NCBI RefSeq assembly: GCF_013927005.1
Contig: NZ_CP055930.1
Coordinates: 3,596,001 to 3,660,000 of the forward strand
From: Enterobacter sp. RHBSTW-00175
GTDB taxonomy: Bacteria > Pseudomonadota > Gammaproteobacteria > Enterobacterales > Enterobacteriaceae
Direction: 5' to 3'
DNA length: 64,000 bases
Below the pieces are notes generated by a model. That model was not told where the DNA came from. It saw only the letters and a program-made list of their open reading frames with translations, and made no database searches. The translations under genes and the position numbers were made by a program. Of the stretch, positions 9,476-18,932 are shown in pieces; the stretch's first letter is position 1, and each line of letters opens with the position of its first letter.

Positions 9476-10519
9476 ATGAGTGTGATGTTCGATCCAGAAG
9501 CCGCGATCTATCCTTTCCCGCCAAAACCCGTCCCGCTAACCCTGGATGAAAAACAGTTTTACCGTGAGAAAATCAAGCGACTTCTCAAAGAGCGCGATGC
9601 TGTGATGGTGGCGCATTACTACACCGACCCTGAAATTCAGCAACTGGCGGAAGAGACCGGCGGTTGTATCTCCGATTCCCTGGAGATGGCGCGTTTCGGC
9701 GCAAAACATCCGGCTTCCACGTTACTGGTAGCGGGCGTGCGTTTTATGGGGGAAACGGCAAAGATCTTAAGCCCGGAAAAAACTATCCTGATGCCGACGT
9801 TGAACGCCGAATGTTCACTCGATCTCGGTTGCCCTATCGAGGAATTCTCCGCGTTCTGCGATGCGCATCCTGACCGTACTGTCGTGGTCTACGCCAATAC
9901 CTCTGCCGCGGTCAAAGCACGTGCAGACTGGGTCGTGACCTCCAGCATTGCGGTAGAGTTGATTGAACATCTCGATAGCCTGGGTGAAAAAATTATCTGG
10001 GCACCCGATCGTCATCTTGGGAACTATGTTCAAAAGCAAACCGGTGCTGATGTTCTCTGCTGGCAGGGGGCATGTATTGTGCATGATGAATTCAAAACGC
10101 AAGCGCTGGCACGTATGAAAGGGTTATACCCACAGGCGGCTATTCTCGTTCACCCGGAATCACCACAGTCGATTGTTGATATGGCAGATGCCGTTGGGTC
10201 AACCAGTCAGCTGATTAATGCTGCGAAAACGCTGCCGCACAAGCAGCTTATTGTGGCCACCGATCGCGGCATCTTCTATAAGATGCAACAGGTCGTGCCG
10301 GAAAAAGAGCTGCTGGAAGCACCGACCGCAGGAGAGGGCGCAACATGCCGTAGCTGTGCCCATTGTCCGTGGATGGCCATGAACGGCCTGAAAGCCATTG
10401 CGGAAGGGTTAGAAACTGGAGGTGTAGCCCATGAAGTTCATGTTGATGCTGCGTTGCGTGAAGGCGCGTTAATTCCGCTTAACCGAATGCTGGATTTTGC
10501 GGCTACACTACGTACTTAA
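9476..10519 (+). CDS. nadA: Quinolinate synthase
   Basis: 347 residues; makes quinolinate from iminoaspartate and dihydroxyacetone phosphate, the second step of de novo NAD synthesis, with a [4Fe-4S] cluster. Cluster Cys are visible in [10 protein letters not shown] (about residue 113), CWQGAC (about 200) and CRSCAHCPW (about 291-297). The start giving [10 protein letters not shown] is chosen by homology; an upstream ATG at 9428 would add 16 residues. pnuC follows after 22 bp. Confidence 0.98.
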   Translation: MSVMFDPEAAIYPFPPKPVPLTLDEKQFYREKIKRLLKERDAVMVAHYYTDPEIQQLAEETGGCISDSLEMARFGAKHPASTLLVAGVRFMGETAKILSPEKTILMPTLNAECSLDLGCPIEEFSAFCDAHPDRTVVVYANTSAAVKARADWVVTSSIAVELIEHLDSLGEKIIWAPDRHLGNYVQKQTGADVLCWQGACIVHDEFKTQALARMKGLYPQAAILVHPESPQSIVDMADAVGSTSQLINAAKTLPHKQLIVATDRGIFYKMQQVVPEKELLEAPTAGEGATCRSCAHCPWMAMNGLKAIAEGLETGGVAHEVHVDAALREGALIPLNRMLDFAATLRT

Positions 10520-10541
10520 TTCAAAACGCCCAGGGGAAAAG

Positions 10542-11261
10542 ATGGATTTTTTTAGCACGCAAAACATTCTGGTTCATATACCGATTGGTGCGGGTGGCTA
10601 CGACCTGTCATGGATTGAAGCTATAGGCACTCTGGCTGGCCTGCTTTGCATCTGGCTGGCCAGTCTGGAGAAGATCAGCAACTACGCGTTTGGGCTTATC
10701 AACGTCACGTTGTTTGCGATTATTTTCTTCCAGATCCAACTCTATGCCAGCCTGCTATTACAGCTGTTCTTCTTTGCCGCGAATATTTATGGCTGGTATG
10801 CCTGGTCGCGTCAGAACAGCCAGCAGGAAGCAGAACTCCAAATCCGCTGGTTGCCGCTGCCCAAGGCAATCGCCTGGTTTGCGGCCTGCGTTGTCGCCAT
10901 CGGCTTTATGACTGTGTTTATCAACCCGGTGTTCGCCTTCCTGACGCGCATTGCGGTGTCAATAATGTCTGCGCTTGGGTTGAATGTCACCCTGCCAGAG
11001 CTCCAGCCTGATGCCTTCCCGTTCTGGGATTCCTGCATGATGGTGCTGTCGATTGCGGCAATGATCCTCATGACCCGCAAGTACGTCGAAAACTGGCTGC
11101 TGTGGGTCATCATTAACGTCATTAGCGTGGTGATTTTTGCCCTGCAAGGTGTTTACGCTATGTCGCTGGAATATCTGCTGTTGACCTTCATTGCGCTGAA
11201 CGGTAGCCGCATGTGGATAAACAGCGCGCGTGAACGTGGCTCACACGCGCTATCCAGTTAA
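10542..11261 (+). CDS. pnuC: Nicotinamide riboside transporter
   Basis: 239-residue inner-membrane protein of the PnuC family with about seven membrane helices and the conserved WRVLILWxxxN-like helix 6 region seen here as [14 protein letters not shown]. Start chosen to give [14 protein letters not shown]; a longer in-frame start at 10497 overlaps nadA and lacks support. Imports the NAD precursor, consistent with its place in the NadR-controlled nadA operon. Overlaps the 3' end of zitB by 4 bp, tail to tail. Confidence 0.97.
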   Translation: MDFFSTQNILVHIPIGAGGYDLSWIEAIGTLAGLLCIWLASLEKISNYAFGLINVTLFAIIFFQIQLYASLLLQLFFFAANIYGWYAWSRQNSQQEAELQIRWLPLPKAIAWFAACVVAIGFMTVFINPVFAFLTRIAVSIMSALGLNVTLPELQPDAFPFWDSCMMVLSIAAMILMTRKYVENWLLWVIINVISVVIFALQGVYAMSLEYLLLTFIALNGSRMWINSARERGSHALSS

Positions 11262-12190
11262 TGCTGGTGATGATGTGAATGACCGGACTGCATCTCGTTA
11301 AGATGGCAGTCCGGGCCATTACAGGGCTGATATTCCATCTGAATGGTTGCGTGAGCAATCTCGTAGTGGTGTTCCAGGAAATGCTGAATGCGTTCAAGTA
11401 GCGCATCATGATCGTGAGGTGGTATCACCTGGACGTGCAGCGTCATAATTGGTTTTTCACCGACCAGCCAGACATGAACATGATGCACGTTTCGCACCTC
11501 AGGGATCGAGCGGCACAGGTTGCGCTTGAGAGCCGGGATGTCCAGCGAAGTGGGAGCTCCCTCCAGTAACTCATTGACGCTCTCCTTCAAAAGCCGCCAG
11601 GCGCTGCGCAAAACAAGGCACGAAACCAGCACCGACAGGATCGGGTCAATAGGCGTCCAGCCTGTATAGAGGATAACCAGCGCAGCCACAACAGCCCCTA
11701 CCGAACCGAGCAAATCCCCCAGCACATGAAGGGCCGCAGCCCGCACGTTCATATTCTTTTCGCCGCTACCGCGATGCAAGATCCAGAATGCCAGGATATT
11801 GGCAAGGAGCCCGGCAATGGCAATAACCATCATGGTTGCACCGGCTACAGGCTGCGGGTGTCTGAAACGCTGGAACGCCTCCCAGACGATAAGAATGGTA
11901 ATAACAACCAGTGCAATGGCGTTAACAAAGGCTGCAAGGGTCGTGAGTCTGAGCCAGCCAAACGTATGACGGGCATTTGGCCGCCGGCGTGCAAACTGTA
12001 CCGCCAGCAGTGCAAACAGCAGGGCGGCGGCGTCGGTAAGCATATGCCCGGCGTCTGCCAGCAGCGCCAGAGAGCCTGAAACCACCCCACCGATGACCTC
12101 GATGACCATAAAGGTTGCAGTAACCCCGAAAGCCAGCGCCAGCCGTTTGGCGTTGTCATCGGCCCAAGCGTGTGAATGGGAGTGTGCCAT
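11258..12190 (-). CDS. zitB: Zinc efflux cation diffusion facilitator
   Basis: 310 residues, CDF family. Six membrane helices, with the zinc-site motif [12 protein letters not shown] in helix 2 (about residues 42-53) and [10 protein letters not shown] in helix 5 (about 155-164), matching the HxxxD pairs. His-rich N-terminus (MAHSHSHAW) and C-terminus (SGHSHHHQH). A cytoplasmic ferredoxin-like domain covers about residues 210-290. Proton-driven export of zinc from the cytoplasm. The E. coli neighbour ybgS is absent here. Confidence 0.97.
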   Translation of the reverse strand: MAHSHSHAWADDNAKRLALAFGVTATFMVIEVIGGVVSGSLALLADAGHMLTDAAALLFALLAVQFARRRPNARHTFGWLRLTTLAAFVNAIALVVITILIVWEAFQRFRHPQPVAGATMMVIAIAGLLANILAFWILHRGSGEKNMNVRAAALHVLGDLLGSVGAVVAALVILYTGWTPIDPILSVLVSCLVLRSAWRLLKESVNELLEGAPTSLDIPALKRNLCRSIPEVRNVHHVHVWLVGEKPIMTLHVQVIPPHDHDALLERIQHFLEHHYEIAHATIQMEYQPCNGPDCHLNEMQSGHSHHHQH

Positions 12191-12286
12191 ATCTATTTTC
12201 CTGGTTCATTTTTAGGTTAAGTGTAGAGTTTTTAATGTGTTACACAAACGTGTTTTTTGGCCTGTCTCTGCAAACCCCGGAGAGAG

Positions 12287-12304
12287 TGTAAAAGGTGGTT
12301 TACA
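12287..12304. promoter_or_regulatory. TyrR box before aroG
   Basis: TGTAAA, six bases, TTTACA: a perfect TyrR strong-box dyad, embedded in the larger palindrome AGTGTAAA/TTTACACT. It lies 71 bp before the aroG start. In E. coli aroG is repressed by TyrR with phenylalanine. The 184-bp intergenic region holds nothing else that can be assigned. Confidence 0.88.
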
Positions 12305-12374
12305 CTAAGCGGCGGGCAAGTTAGATTGAAAGCATTGCATTCAATACTAGAGTTATGGCAGAGCTGAATAGAAA

Positions 12375-13427
12375 ATGAATTATCAGAATGACGATTTACG
12401 CATTAAAGAGATCAATGAGTTATTACCTCCAGTAGCACTCCTTGAAAAATTCCCCGCCACAGAAAACGCTGCAAACACGGTTTCCCATGCCCGCAAAGCG
12501 ATCCATAAGATCCTGAAAGGTAATGACGATCGTCTTCTGGTGGTGATTGGCCCATGCTCCATTCACGATCCTGCGGCGGCCAAAGAGTACGCTTCCCGCT
12601 TGATTAAACTGCGTGATGAGCTGAAAGGTGAGCTGGAAATCGTGATGCGCGTTTATTTTGAAAAACCGCGCACTACCGTGGGCTGGAAGGGGCTGATTAA
12701 CGATCCACACATGGATAACAGTTTCCAGATCAATGACGGCCTGCGCATCGCGCGTAAGCTGCTGCTGGAAATCAACGACAGCGGTCTGCCAGCTGCCGGC
12801 GAATTCCTGGACATGATCACCCCACAGTATCTCGCCGACCTCATGAGCTGGGGCGCCATCGGTGCACGTACCACTGAATCTCAGGTACACCGTGAACTGG
12901 CGTCCGGCCTTTCTTGCCCGGTTGGTTTTAAGAATGGGACTGACGGCACCATCAAAGTGGCCATTGACGCGATCAATGCTGCAGGCGCGCCGCATTGCTT
13001 CCTGTCAGTGACCAAATGGGGTCACTCTGCCATCGTGAACACCAGCGGTAACGGTGACTGCCACATCATCCTGCGCGGCGGTAAAGAGCCTAACTACAGC
13101 GCAAAACATGTGGCGGAAGTGAAAACCGGTCTTGAGAAAGCAGGACTGGCACCACAGGTGATGATCGACTTCAGCCACGCTAACTCCAGCAAGCAATTCC
13201 AAAAGCAGATGGACGTGGGCACGGACGTTTGTCAGCAGATTGCGGGCGGCGAAACCGCTGTTATCGGTGTGATGATCGAAAGCCACCTGGTGGAAGGCAA
13301 CCAGAACCTGGAAGGCAGCGAGCCGCTGGTTTATGGCAAGAGCGTGACGGATGCCTGCATTGGCTGGGAAGATACTGACACGATTCTGCGTCAGCTGGCG
13401 GAAGCGGTAAAAGCACGCCGCGGCTGA
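12375..13427 (+). CDS. aroG: Phenylalanine-sensitive DAHP synthase
   Basis: 350 residues, the exact family length. Condenses phosphoenolpyruvate and erythrose 4-phosphate in the first shikimate-pathway step. Conserved GPCSIHD (about residue 60), RVYFEKPRTTVGWKG (about 92-106), KNGTDG and DFSHANSSK (Mn and substrate contacts) are intact. Preceded by a TyrR box and followed by a strong terminator. Confidence 0.98.
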   Translation: MNYQNDDLRIKEINELLPPVALLEKFPATENAANTVSHARKAIHKILKGNDDRLLVVIGPCSIHDPAAAKEYASRLIKLRDELKGELEIVMRVYFEKPRTTVGWKGLINDPHMDNSFQINDGLRIARKLLLEINDSGLPAAGEFLDMITPQYLADLMSWGAIGARTTESQVHRELASGLSCPVGFKNGTDGTIKVAIDAINAAGAPHCFLSVTKWGHSAIVNTSGNGDCHIILRGGKEPNYSAKHVAEVKTGLEKAGLAPQVMIDFSHANSSKQFQKQMDVGTDVCQQIAGGETAVIGVMIESHLVEGNQNLEGSEPLVYGKSVTDACIGWEDTDTILRQLAEAVKARRG

Positions 13428-13443
13428 TACGAATTTTGGCAAT

Positions 13444-13474
13444 AAAAAAGCGTGGATTGCTCCACGCTTTTTTT
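13444..13474. terminator. Bidirectional terminator between aroG and gpmA
   Basis: AAAAAAGCGTGGA / TCCACGCTTTTTTT with a 4-base loop. It lies between two convergent genes and has A and T runs on both sides. Confidence 0.95.
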
Positions 13475-13488
13475 ATGTCTGGCGAAAA

Positions 13489-14241
13489 TTACTTCGCTTT
13501 ACCCTGGTTCGCTACTGCCGCCGCTTTTGCAGCGATTTCATCAGCGTTGCCCAGATAGTAGTGTTTGATTGGTTTGAAGTTTTCGTCGAACTCGTACACC
13601 AGCGGCACGCCAGTTGGGATGTTCAGTTCGAGGATCTCGTCTTCACCCATGTTATCCAGGAATTTCACCAGCGCGCGCAGGGAGTTACCGTGAGCTGCGA
13701 TGATAACGCGCTCACCGCTTTTCAGGCGTGGGAGAATGGTTTCGTTCCAGTAAGGCACAACGCGGTCGATGGTCAGCGCCAGGCTTTCGGTCTGTGGCAG
13801 TTCAGCATCGGTCAGTTTTGCGTAGCGCGGATCGTGGCCCGGGTAACGCTCGTCATCTTTGGTCAGCTCTGGTGGAGTTACCGCGAAGCCACGACGCCAC
13901 TGTTTAACTTGCTCGTCACCGTATTTCTCAGCGGTTTCAGCTTTGTTCAGGCCTTGCAGGGCACCGTAGTGACGCTCGTTCAGTTTCCAGGATTTCTCAA
14001 CTGGCAGCCATGCCTGATCCAGCTCGTCCAGGACGTTCCACAGAGTGTGGATGGCACGTTTCAGCACAGAGGTGTAAGCAAAATCAAAGCTGAAGCCTTC
14101 TTCCTTCAGCAGTTTACCCGCCGCTTTCGCTTCGCTTACGCCTTTTTCGGACAGGTCAACATCGTACCAACCGGTAAAGCGGTTTTCGTTGTTCCACTGG
14201 CTTTCGCCGTGGCGCACCAGAACCAGCTTAGTAATAGCCAT
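13489..14241 (-). CDS. gpmA: 2,3-bisphosphoglycerate-dependent phosphoglycerate mutase
   Basis: 250 residues. Interconverts 3- and 2-phosphoglycerate in glycolysis. The phosphohistidine motif [10 protein letters not shown] is at about residues 8-17, the second catalytic His is in [10 protein letters not shown] (about 184), and the [12 protein letters not shown] loop is present. Single-gene transcription unit with a Fur-like site upstream. Confidence 0.98.
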   Translation of the reverse strand: MAITKLVLVRHGESQWNNENRFTGWYDVDLSEKGVSEAKAAGKLLKEEGFSFDFAYTSVLKRAIHTLWNVLDELDQAWLPVEKSWKLNERHYGALQGLNKAETAEKYGDEQVKQWRRGFAVTPPELTKDDERYPGHDPRYAKLTDAELPQTESLALTIDRVVPYWNETILPRLKSGERVIIAAHGNSLRALVKFLDNMGEDEILELNIPTGVPLVYEFDENFKPIKHYYLGNADEIAAKAAAVANQGKAK

Positions 14242-14265
14242 CTCTTACTCCTCAAGCATTTTGAA

Positions 14266-14280
14266 TGATAACAATTCTCA
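14266..14280. promoter_or_regulatory. Fur-like box before gpmA
   Basis: TGATAACAATTCTCA agrees with the 7-1-7 Fur motif TGATAATNATTATCA at 12 of 14 defined positions, 25 bp before the gpmA start. gpmA has been reported as a Fur target in E. coli; regulation here is inferred. Confidence 0.65.
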
Positions 14281-14413
14281 TTATATTGCCGTGACCATGC
14301 CAGCGGCAACGCTTAACCATAACCATAGCGAAAATAGTCTCTCAGTGTAAGATGCTTGTGAATCCAGGGTTATGATTTTGTCTATGAGTGGCGCTATTTT
14401 CAGCAAGATGGGC

Positions 14414-14438
14414 AAAAAAAGCCCTCATGGCGAGGGCT
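14414..14438 (-). terminator. Terminator of the gal operon
   Basis: Stem AGCCCTC / GAGGGCT with a 5-base loop and a seven-base A-run on the plus strand, which becomes the T-run for minus-strand transcripts leaving galM. Confidence 0.9.
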
Positions 14439-14469
14439 CTGCTTTTATACTGCCGGATGACACCTGGTG

Positions 14470-15513
14470 TTATGCGTGAGGGATAAAATGATATTCCGTT
14501 ACGCTAACGTACTCTTCACCCGGGCGCAGCACGCAGTCTGGCTGCGGCCATTCTGTATGGTTAGGGCTGTCCGGGAGGAACTCGCTTTCCAGCGCCAGAC
14601 CCTGCCAGTCGCTGTACTCGTTATGTGTGCGGGCTGGCGTGCCGCCGAGGTAGTTGCCCGAATAAAATTGCAGGGCAGGGGCCGTGGTGTAGACCGTCAT
14701 CTGCAACTTTTCATCCGCTGACCAGACGTGGGCTGCAGGCTGCTTCACGTCGCCTTTTGCCTGTAACAGGAAAGCGTGATCGTAACCTTTCACTTTGCGC
14801 TGATCGTCATCGCTCAGGAAATCCTGGGCGACAGATTTTGTCGCGCGGAAATCAAAGCTGGTGCCGCTCACCGATTTCAGGCCCTGATGCGGGATACCCA
14901 TCTCATCGACCGGCAAATAGTCATCCGCCAGCAGCTGAAGCTTATGCTGGCGAACATCGCACTGGTTACCGTCGAGATTGAAATACGCGTGATTAGTCAT
15001 ATTGACCGGGCAGGCTTTATCGGTCGTTGCGCGGTACTCAATCGCAATACGGTTATCTTCCGTCAGGGTAAAACGTGCCGTGGCGGCGAGATTACCCGGG
15101 AAGCCCTGATCGCCATCGGGGGAGTCCAGCGAGAACAGCACTTCGCCATCATTCTGCCGAACAATCTGCCAGCGGCGTTTATCAAATCCTTCCGGCCCAC
15201 CGTGCAGCTGGTTTTCGCCCTGGCTTGACAGCAGCGGATAGCTCACGCCATCCAGTTCAAAACGGCTTTTGGCGATGCGGTTGGCGTAACGGCCCACGGA
15301 TGCGCCGAGATAGGCCGCCTGAGTGATGTATTGTTCCGGCGATGCGCAGCCGAGCAGGGTTTCACGCACGCTGCCATCAGGCATAGGCACACGTGCGGAG
15401 AGTAATGTTGCGCCCCAGTCCATCAGCGTAACCACCATCCCTGCGCTGTTGCGCAGGGTTAACAGGCGATACGGCAGACCATCCGGTGCGAGGGTTGGCG
15501 TTTCGTTTAGCAC
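14470..15513 (-). CDS. galM: Galactose mutarotase (aldose 1-epimerase)
   Basis: 347 residues. Interconverts beta- and alpha-D-galactose, supplying galK. Catalytic residues are in [12 protein letters not shown] (His, about residue 175) and near [14 protein letters not shown] (Glu, about 310). Starts at a GTG that overlaps the last 7 bases of galK and follows AAGGAG, so translation is likely coupled. Last gene of galETKM. Confidence 0.97.
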   Translation of the reverse strand: MLNETPTLAPDGLPYRLLTLRNSAGMVVTLMDWGATLLSARVPMPDGSVRETLLGCASPEQYITQAAYLGASVGRYANRIAKSRFELDGVSYPLLSSQGENQLHGGPEGFDKRRWQIVRQNDGEVLFSLDSPDGDQGFPGNLAATARFTLTEDNRIAIEYRATTDKACPVNMTNHAYFNLDGNQCDVRQHKLQLLADDYLPVDEMGIPHQGLKSVSGTSFDFRATKSVAQDFLSDDDQRKVKGYDHAFLLQAKGDVKQPAAHVWSADEKLQMTVYTTAPALQFYSGNYLGGTPARTHNEYSDWQGLALESEFLPDSPNHTEWPQPDCVLRPGEEYVSVTEYHFIPHA

Positions 15514-16655
15514 TGTCCCGCTCCTTGCGTTGCTTTACACACATAGAAGGTTTCTTTGATGCCGGTTTTGGCTTCGTATTGTTTCGCTACTGCATCCTGA
15601 ACGGCCGGAACCAGCTCTTCAGGAATCAGCGCCACGATGCAGCCGCCAAAACCGCCGCCAGTCATGCGCACGCCGCCTTTATCACCGATGGTGGCTTTAA
15701 CAATCTCAACCAGCGTGTCAATTTGCGGCACGGTGATTTCGAAATCATCGCGCATAGAGGCATGAGATTCGGCCATCAACTCACCCATGCGTTTCAAATC
15801 GCCTTTTGCCAGCGCTGAAGCGGCTTCAACCGTACGGGCGTTTTCCGTCAGTACGTGGCGAACGCGTTTAGCCACCACCGGATCAAGCTCATGGGCAACT
15901 TTGTTGAATTCATTGATTGAAACGTCGCGCAGGGCAGTCTGCTGGAAGAAACGCGCGCCGGTTTCACACTGCTCACGACGGGTGTTGTACTCGCTGCCTA
16001 CCAGGGTACGCTTGAAGTTACTGTTGATGATAACGACCGCCGCGCCCTTTGGCAGCGGAACCGCTTTGCTTCCCAGCGAGCGACAGTCAATCAGCAGCGC
16101 GTGTTCTTTCTTGCCGAGGGCAGAAATCAGCTGGTCCATAATGCCGCAGTTGCAGCCAACGAACTGGTTTTCTGCTTCCTGGCCATTCAGCGCGATTTGT
16201 GCGCCGTCCAGCGGCAGATGGTAAAGCTGCTGGAACACAGTACCTACCGCCACTTCCAGCGAAGCCGACGAGCTCAGCCCGGCACCCTGCGGAACGTTAC
16301 CGCTGATCACCAGATCGGCGCCGCCGAAGTTTTTATTGCGCTTTTGCAGATGCTTAACAACGCCGCGCACGTAGTTCGACCATTGCTGGGTATCGTGCGC
16401 AATAATCGGGGCATCAAGAGAGAATTCGTCGGTCTGGTTGTCATAATCTGCCGCTACCACGCGAACCTTGCGGTCATCACGTTTAGCGCAACTGATCACC
16501 GTCTGGTAATCAATGGCGCAGGGCAGCACGAAACCGTCGTTATAATCTGTGTGTTCGCCAATCAGGTTAACGCGGCCAGGCGCCTGAATAACGTGGGTGG
16601 CAGGGTAGCCAAATGCTTCAGCAAACAGGGATTGTGTTTTATCTTTCAGACTCAT
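15507..16655 (-). CDS. galK: Galactokinase
   Basis: 382 residues, GHMP kinase family. Galactose signature [19 protein letters not shown] near residue 28, ATP motif [18 protein letters not shown] (about 115-132), and the C-terminal MTGGGFGGC motif. Phosphorylates galactose in the Leloir pathway. Begins 5 bp after galT. Confidence 0.98.
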   Translation of the reverse strand: MSLKDKTQSLFAEAFGYPATHVIQAPGRVNLIGEHTDYNDGFVLPCAIDYQTVISCAKRDDRKVRVVAADYDNQTDEFSLDAPIIAHDTQQWSNYVRGVVKHLQKRNKNFGGADLVISGNVPQGAGLSSSASLEVAVGTVFQQLYHLPLDGAQIALNGQEAENQFVGCNCGIMDQLISALGKKEHALLIDCRSLGSKAVPLPKGAAVVIINSNFKRTLVGSEYNTRREQCETGARFFQQTALRDVSINEFNKVAHELDPVVAKRVRHVLTENARTVEAASALAKGDLKRMGELMAESHASMRDDFEITVPQIDTLVEIVKATIGDKGGVRMTGGGFGGCIVALIPEELVPAVQDAVAKQYEAKTGIKETFYVCKATQGAGQC

Positions 16656-16660
16656 TTTTT

Positions 16661-17707
16661 TTAGACTCCTGATTCGCGATAGTGGACGTCGCTAACGGCA
16701 CGCAGACGTTCTGCTGCCTGTTCTGCCGTCAGGTCACGCTGGGTTTCTGCCAGCATTTCGTAGCCCACCATAAATTTACGTACCGTCGCGGAACGCAGCA
16801 GCGGCGGATAGAAATGGGCATGTAACTGCCAGTGTTGGTTTTCTTCACCGTTAAACGGCGCGCCGTGCCAGCCCATCGAGTAAGGGAAGGAACACTGGAA
16901 CAGGTTGTCGTAGCGGCTGGTCAGTCTTTTCAGCGCCAGCGCCAGGTCATCGCGCTGCGCATCGCTGAGGTCAGTAATGCGTTGCACATGTACTTTTGGC
17001 AGCAGCAGCGTTTCAAACGGCCAGGCAGCCCAGTAGGGTACAACGGCCAGCCAGTGCTCGGTTTCGACTACGGTACGGCTGCCATCTGCCAGCTCGCGTT
17101 GGGTGTAATCCACCAGCATTGGCGAGCCATTCTGCGCGTAATACGCTCTTTGCAGACGGTCTTCGCGTTCGGCTTCATTTGGCAGGAAGCTGTTTGCCCA
17201 AATCTGGCCGTGCGGGTGCGGGTTAGAGCAGCCCATCGCCGCACCTTTGTTTTCAAACACCTGCACCCAGGGATAGGTTTGGCCTAACTCTGCGGTCTGT
17301 GTCTGCCAGGTGCTCACCACCTCTTTCAGGGCCTCGATGCTCAGTTCCGGCAGCGTTTTGCTGTGATCGGGCGAGAAGCAGATCACGCGGCTGGTGCCAC
17401 GTGCGCTTTCGCAACGCATCAACGGATCCTGGCTTTCCGGGGCATCCGGGGTGTCGGTCATCAGGGCCGCAAAATCGTTGGTGAAAACGTATGTGCCCTT
17501 GTATTCCGGGTTGGTATCGCCCGTGACGCGTGTGTTGCCCGGACACAGAAAACAGTCTGGATCATGCTGAGGCAGCGTCTGTTTTGCAGGCGTTTCTTGC
17601 GCCCCCTGCCAGGGGCGCTTAGCGCGATGCGGTGAAACCAAAATCCATTGCCCGCTGAGCGGGTTAAAACGACGATGTGGGTGATCGACGGGATTGAATT
17701 GCGTCAT
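16661..17707 (-). CDS. galT: Galactose-1-phosphate uridylyltransferase
   Basis: 348 residues, HIT superfamily. The active-site motif [12 protein letters not shown] (about residues 159-170, HxH) is intact, with zinc ligands in DCFLCPG near residue 52. Transfers UMP between UDP-glucose and galactose 1-phosphate. Lies 9 bp downstream of galE. Confidence 0.98.
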   Translation of the reverse strand: MTQFNPVDHPHRRFNPLSGQWILVSPHRAKRPWQGAQETPAKQTLPQHDPDCFLCPGNTRVTGDTNPEYKGTYVFTNDFAALMTDTPDAPESQDPLMRCESARGTSRVICFSPDHSKTLPELSIEALKEVVSTWQTQTAELGQTYPWVQVFENKGAAMGCSNPHPHGQIWANSFLPNEAEREDRLQRAYYAQNGSPMLVDYTQRELADGSRTVVETEHWLAVVPYWAAWPFETLLLPKVHVQRITDLSDAQRDDLALALKRLTSRYDNLFQCSFPYSMGWHGAPFNGEENQHWQLHAHFYPPLLRSATVRKFMVGYEMLAETQRDLTAEQAAERLRAVSDVHYRESGV

Positions 17708-17716
17708 GACAAATCC

Positions 17717-18733
17717 TTAATTCGGATAGCCCTGCGGATGGCGTGACTGCCAGTGCCAGGTATCCTGTGCCATTTCATCGAGCGTGCGCGTTACACGCCA
17801 GTTAAGCTCTTTATCGGCTTTGGTTGCGTCAGCCCAGTAAGCCGGAAGGTCGCCATCGCGGCGGGGGGCGAAGTGATAATTCACCGGTTTGCCACACGCT
17901 TTGCTGAAGGCATTAACCACATCCAGCACGCTGCTTCCGACACCCGCGCCAAGGTTGTAAATATGCACACCCGGTTTGTCTGCCAACTGCTGCATCGCCG
18001 CAACGTGACCATCGGCCAGGTCCATGACATGAATATAGTCACGCACGCCGGTGCCATCTTCGGTTGGATAATCGTTACCAAAAATCGCCAGTGAATCGCG
18101 ACGGCCAACGGCCACCTGCGCGATATACGGCATCAGGTTATTTGGAATGCCCTGTGGGTCTTCACCCATATCGCCTGATGGATGCGCGCCAACCGGGTTG
18201 AAGTAACGCAGCAGGGCGATGCTCCAGTCAGGCTGTGCTTTTTGCAGGTCGGTCAGGATCTGTTCCACCATCAGCTTGCTTTTGCCATACGGGCTTTGCG
18301 GCGTACCGGTAGGGAAGCTTTCGGCATAAGGGATTTTTGGCTGATCGCCATATACGGTAGCTGACGAGCTGAAGATAAAGTTTTTAACGTTTGCCGCGCG
18401 CATGGCTGAAATTAAGCACAGCGTACCGTTGACGTTGTTGTCGTAATACTCAAGCGGTTTTGCGACCGATTCGCCAACTGCTTTCAGACCCGCGAAGTGA
18501 ATCACGGTTTCAATGGCGTGGTCGTGAAGGATTTCAGTCATCAACGCTTCGTTGCGAATATCGCCTTCGACGAAGGTAGGTTGTTTGCCGCCAAGACGTT
18601 CAATCACAGGCAGCACACTGCGCTTACTATTGCACAGGTTGTCGAGGATGATGACATCATGACCGTTTTGCAGCAGCTGCACGCAGGTATGACTACCGAT
18701 GTAACCGCTACCACCTGTTACCAGAACTCGCAT
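17717..18733 (-). CDS. galE: UDP-glucose 4-epimerase
   Basis: 338 residues, extended short-chain dehydrogenase. NAD motif GGSGYIG at residues 7-13; catalytic SSSATVYG (Ser about 124) and YGKSK (Tyr about 149). The start is set at the ATG after GGAGCGAA, giving MRVLVTGG; an upstream in-frame start at 18775 falls inside the gal promoter and is rejected. The first 35 bases contain the internal GalR operator. Confidence 0.98.
   Translation of the reverse strand: MRVLVTGGSGYIGSHTCVQLLQNGHDVIILDNLCNSKRSVLPVIERLGGKQPTFVEGDIRNEALMTEILHDHAIETVIHFAGLKAVGESVAKPLEYYDNNVNGTLCLISAMRAANVKNFIFSSSATVYGDQPKIPYAESFPTGTPQSPYGKSKLMVEQILTDLQKAQPDWSIALLRYFNPVGAHPSGDMGEDPQGIPNNLMPYIAQVAVGRRDSLAIFGNDYPTEDGTGVRDYIHVMDLADGHVAAMQQLADKPGVHIYNLGAGVGSSVLDVVNAFSKACGKPVNYHFAPRRDGDLPAYWADATKADKELNWRVTRTLDEMAQDTWHWQSRHPQGYPN
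18699..18714. promoter_or_regulatory. Internal gal operator (OI) inside galE
   Basis: ATGTAACCGCTACCAC, the reverse complement of the E. coli OI sequence as recalled, within codons 7-12 of galE. In E. coli GalR bound at OE and OI loops the DNA to silence the promoters. Distance to OE centre is 113 bp, as in E. coli. Confidence 0.88.
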
Positions 18734-18763
18734 ATTTCGCTCCATTGGGCTTATGGTATGAAT

Positions 18764-18810
18764 TAACCATAGCATAACAGAGACACGAAAAGTGTGACAT
18801 GGGATAAAAT
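18764..18810 (-). promoter_or_regulatory. gal promoters P1/P2 and CRP site
   Basis: On the minus strand two -10 hexamers, TATGGT and TATGCT, sit 5 bp apart (18766-18771 and 18771-18776), the P1/P2 arrangement of E. coli gal. A CRP-type half site TGTGA is at 18793-18797, placed to activate P1. Confidence 0.82.
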
Positions 18811-18811
18811 A

Positions 18812-18827
18812 GTGGAATCGTTTACAC
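18812..18827. promoter_or_regulatory. External gal operator (OE)
   Basis: GTGGAATCGTTTACAC, the 16-bp GalR/GalS operator matching the E. coli OE sequence, just upstream of the CRP site. Confidence 0.9.
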
Positions 18828-18906
18828 TAATCATCGCACCTTAATTTTGAATGGACGGTAGCATTCTAGATCAAAGAGATAACGTTGTAATGTTGCAGGT
18901 AATCTG

Positions 18907-18927
18907 AAAAGCGGGGGCAGAGCCCCC
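18907..18927 (-). terminator. Terminator after modEF
   Basis: Stem GGGGGC / GCCCCC with loop AGA, flanked by a plus-strand A-run that serves as a short T-run for transcripts leaving modF on the minus strand. Confidence 0.8.
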
Positions 18928-18932
18928 TTTGA

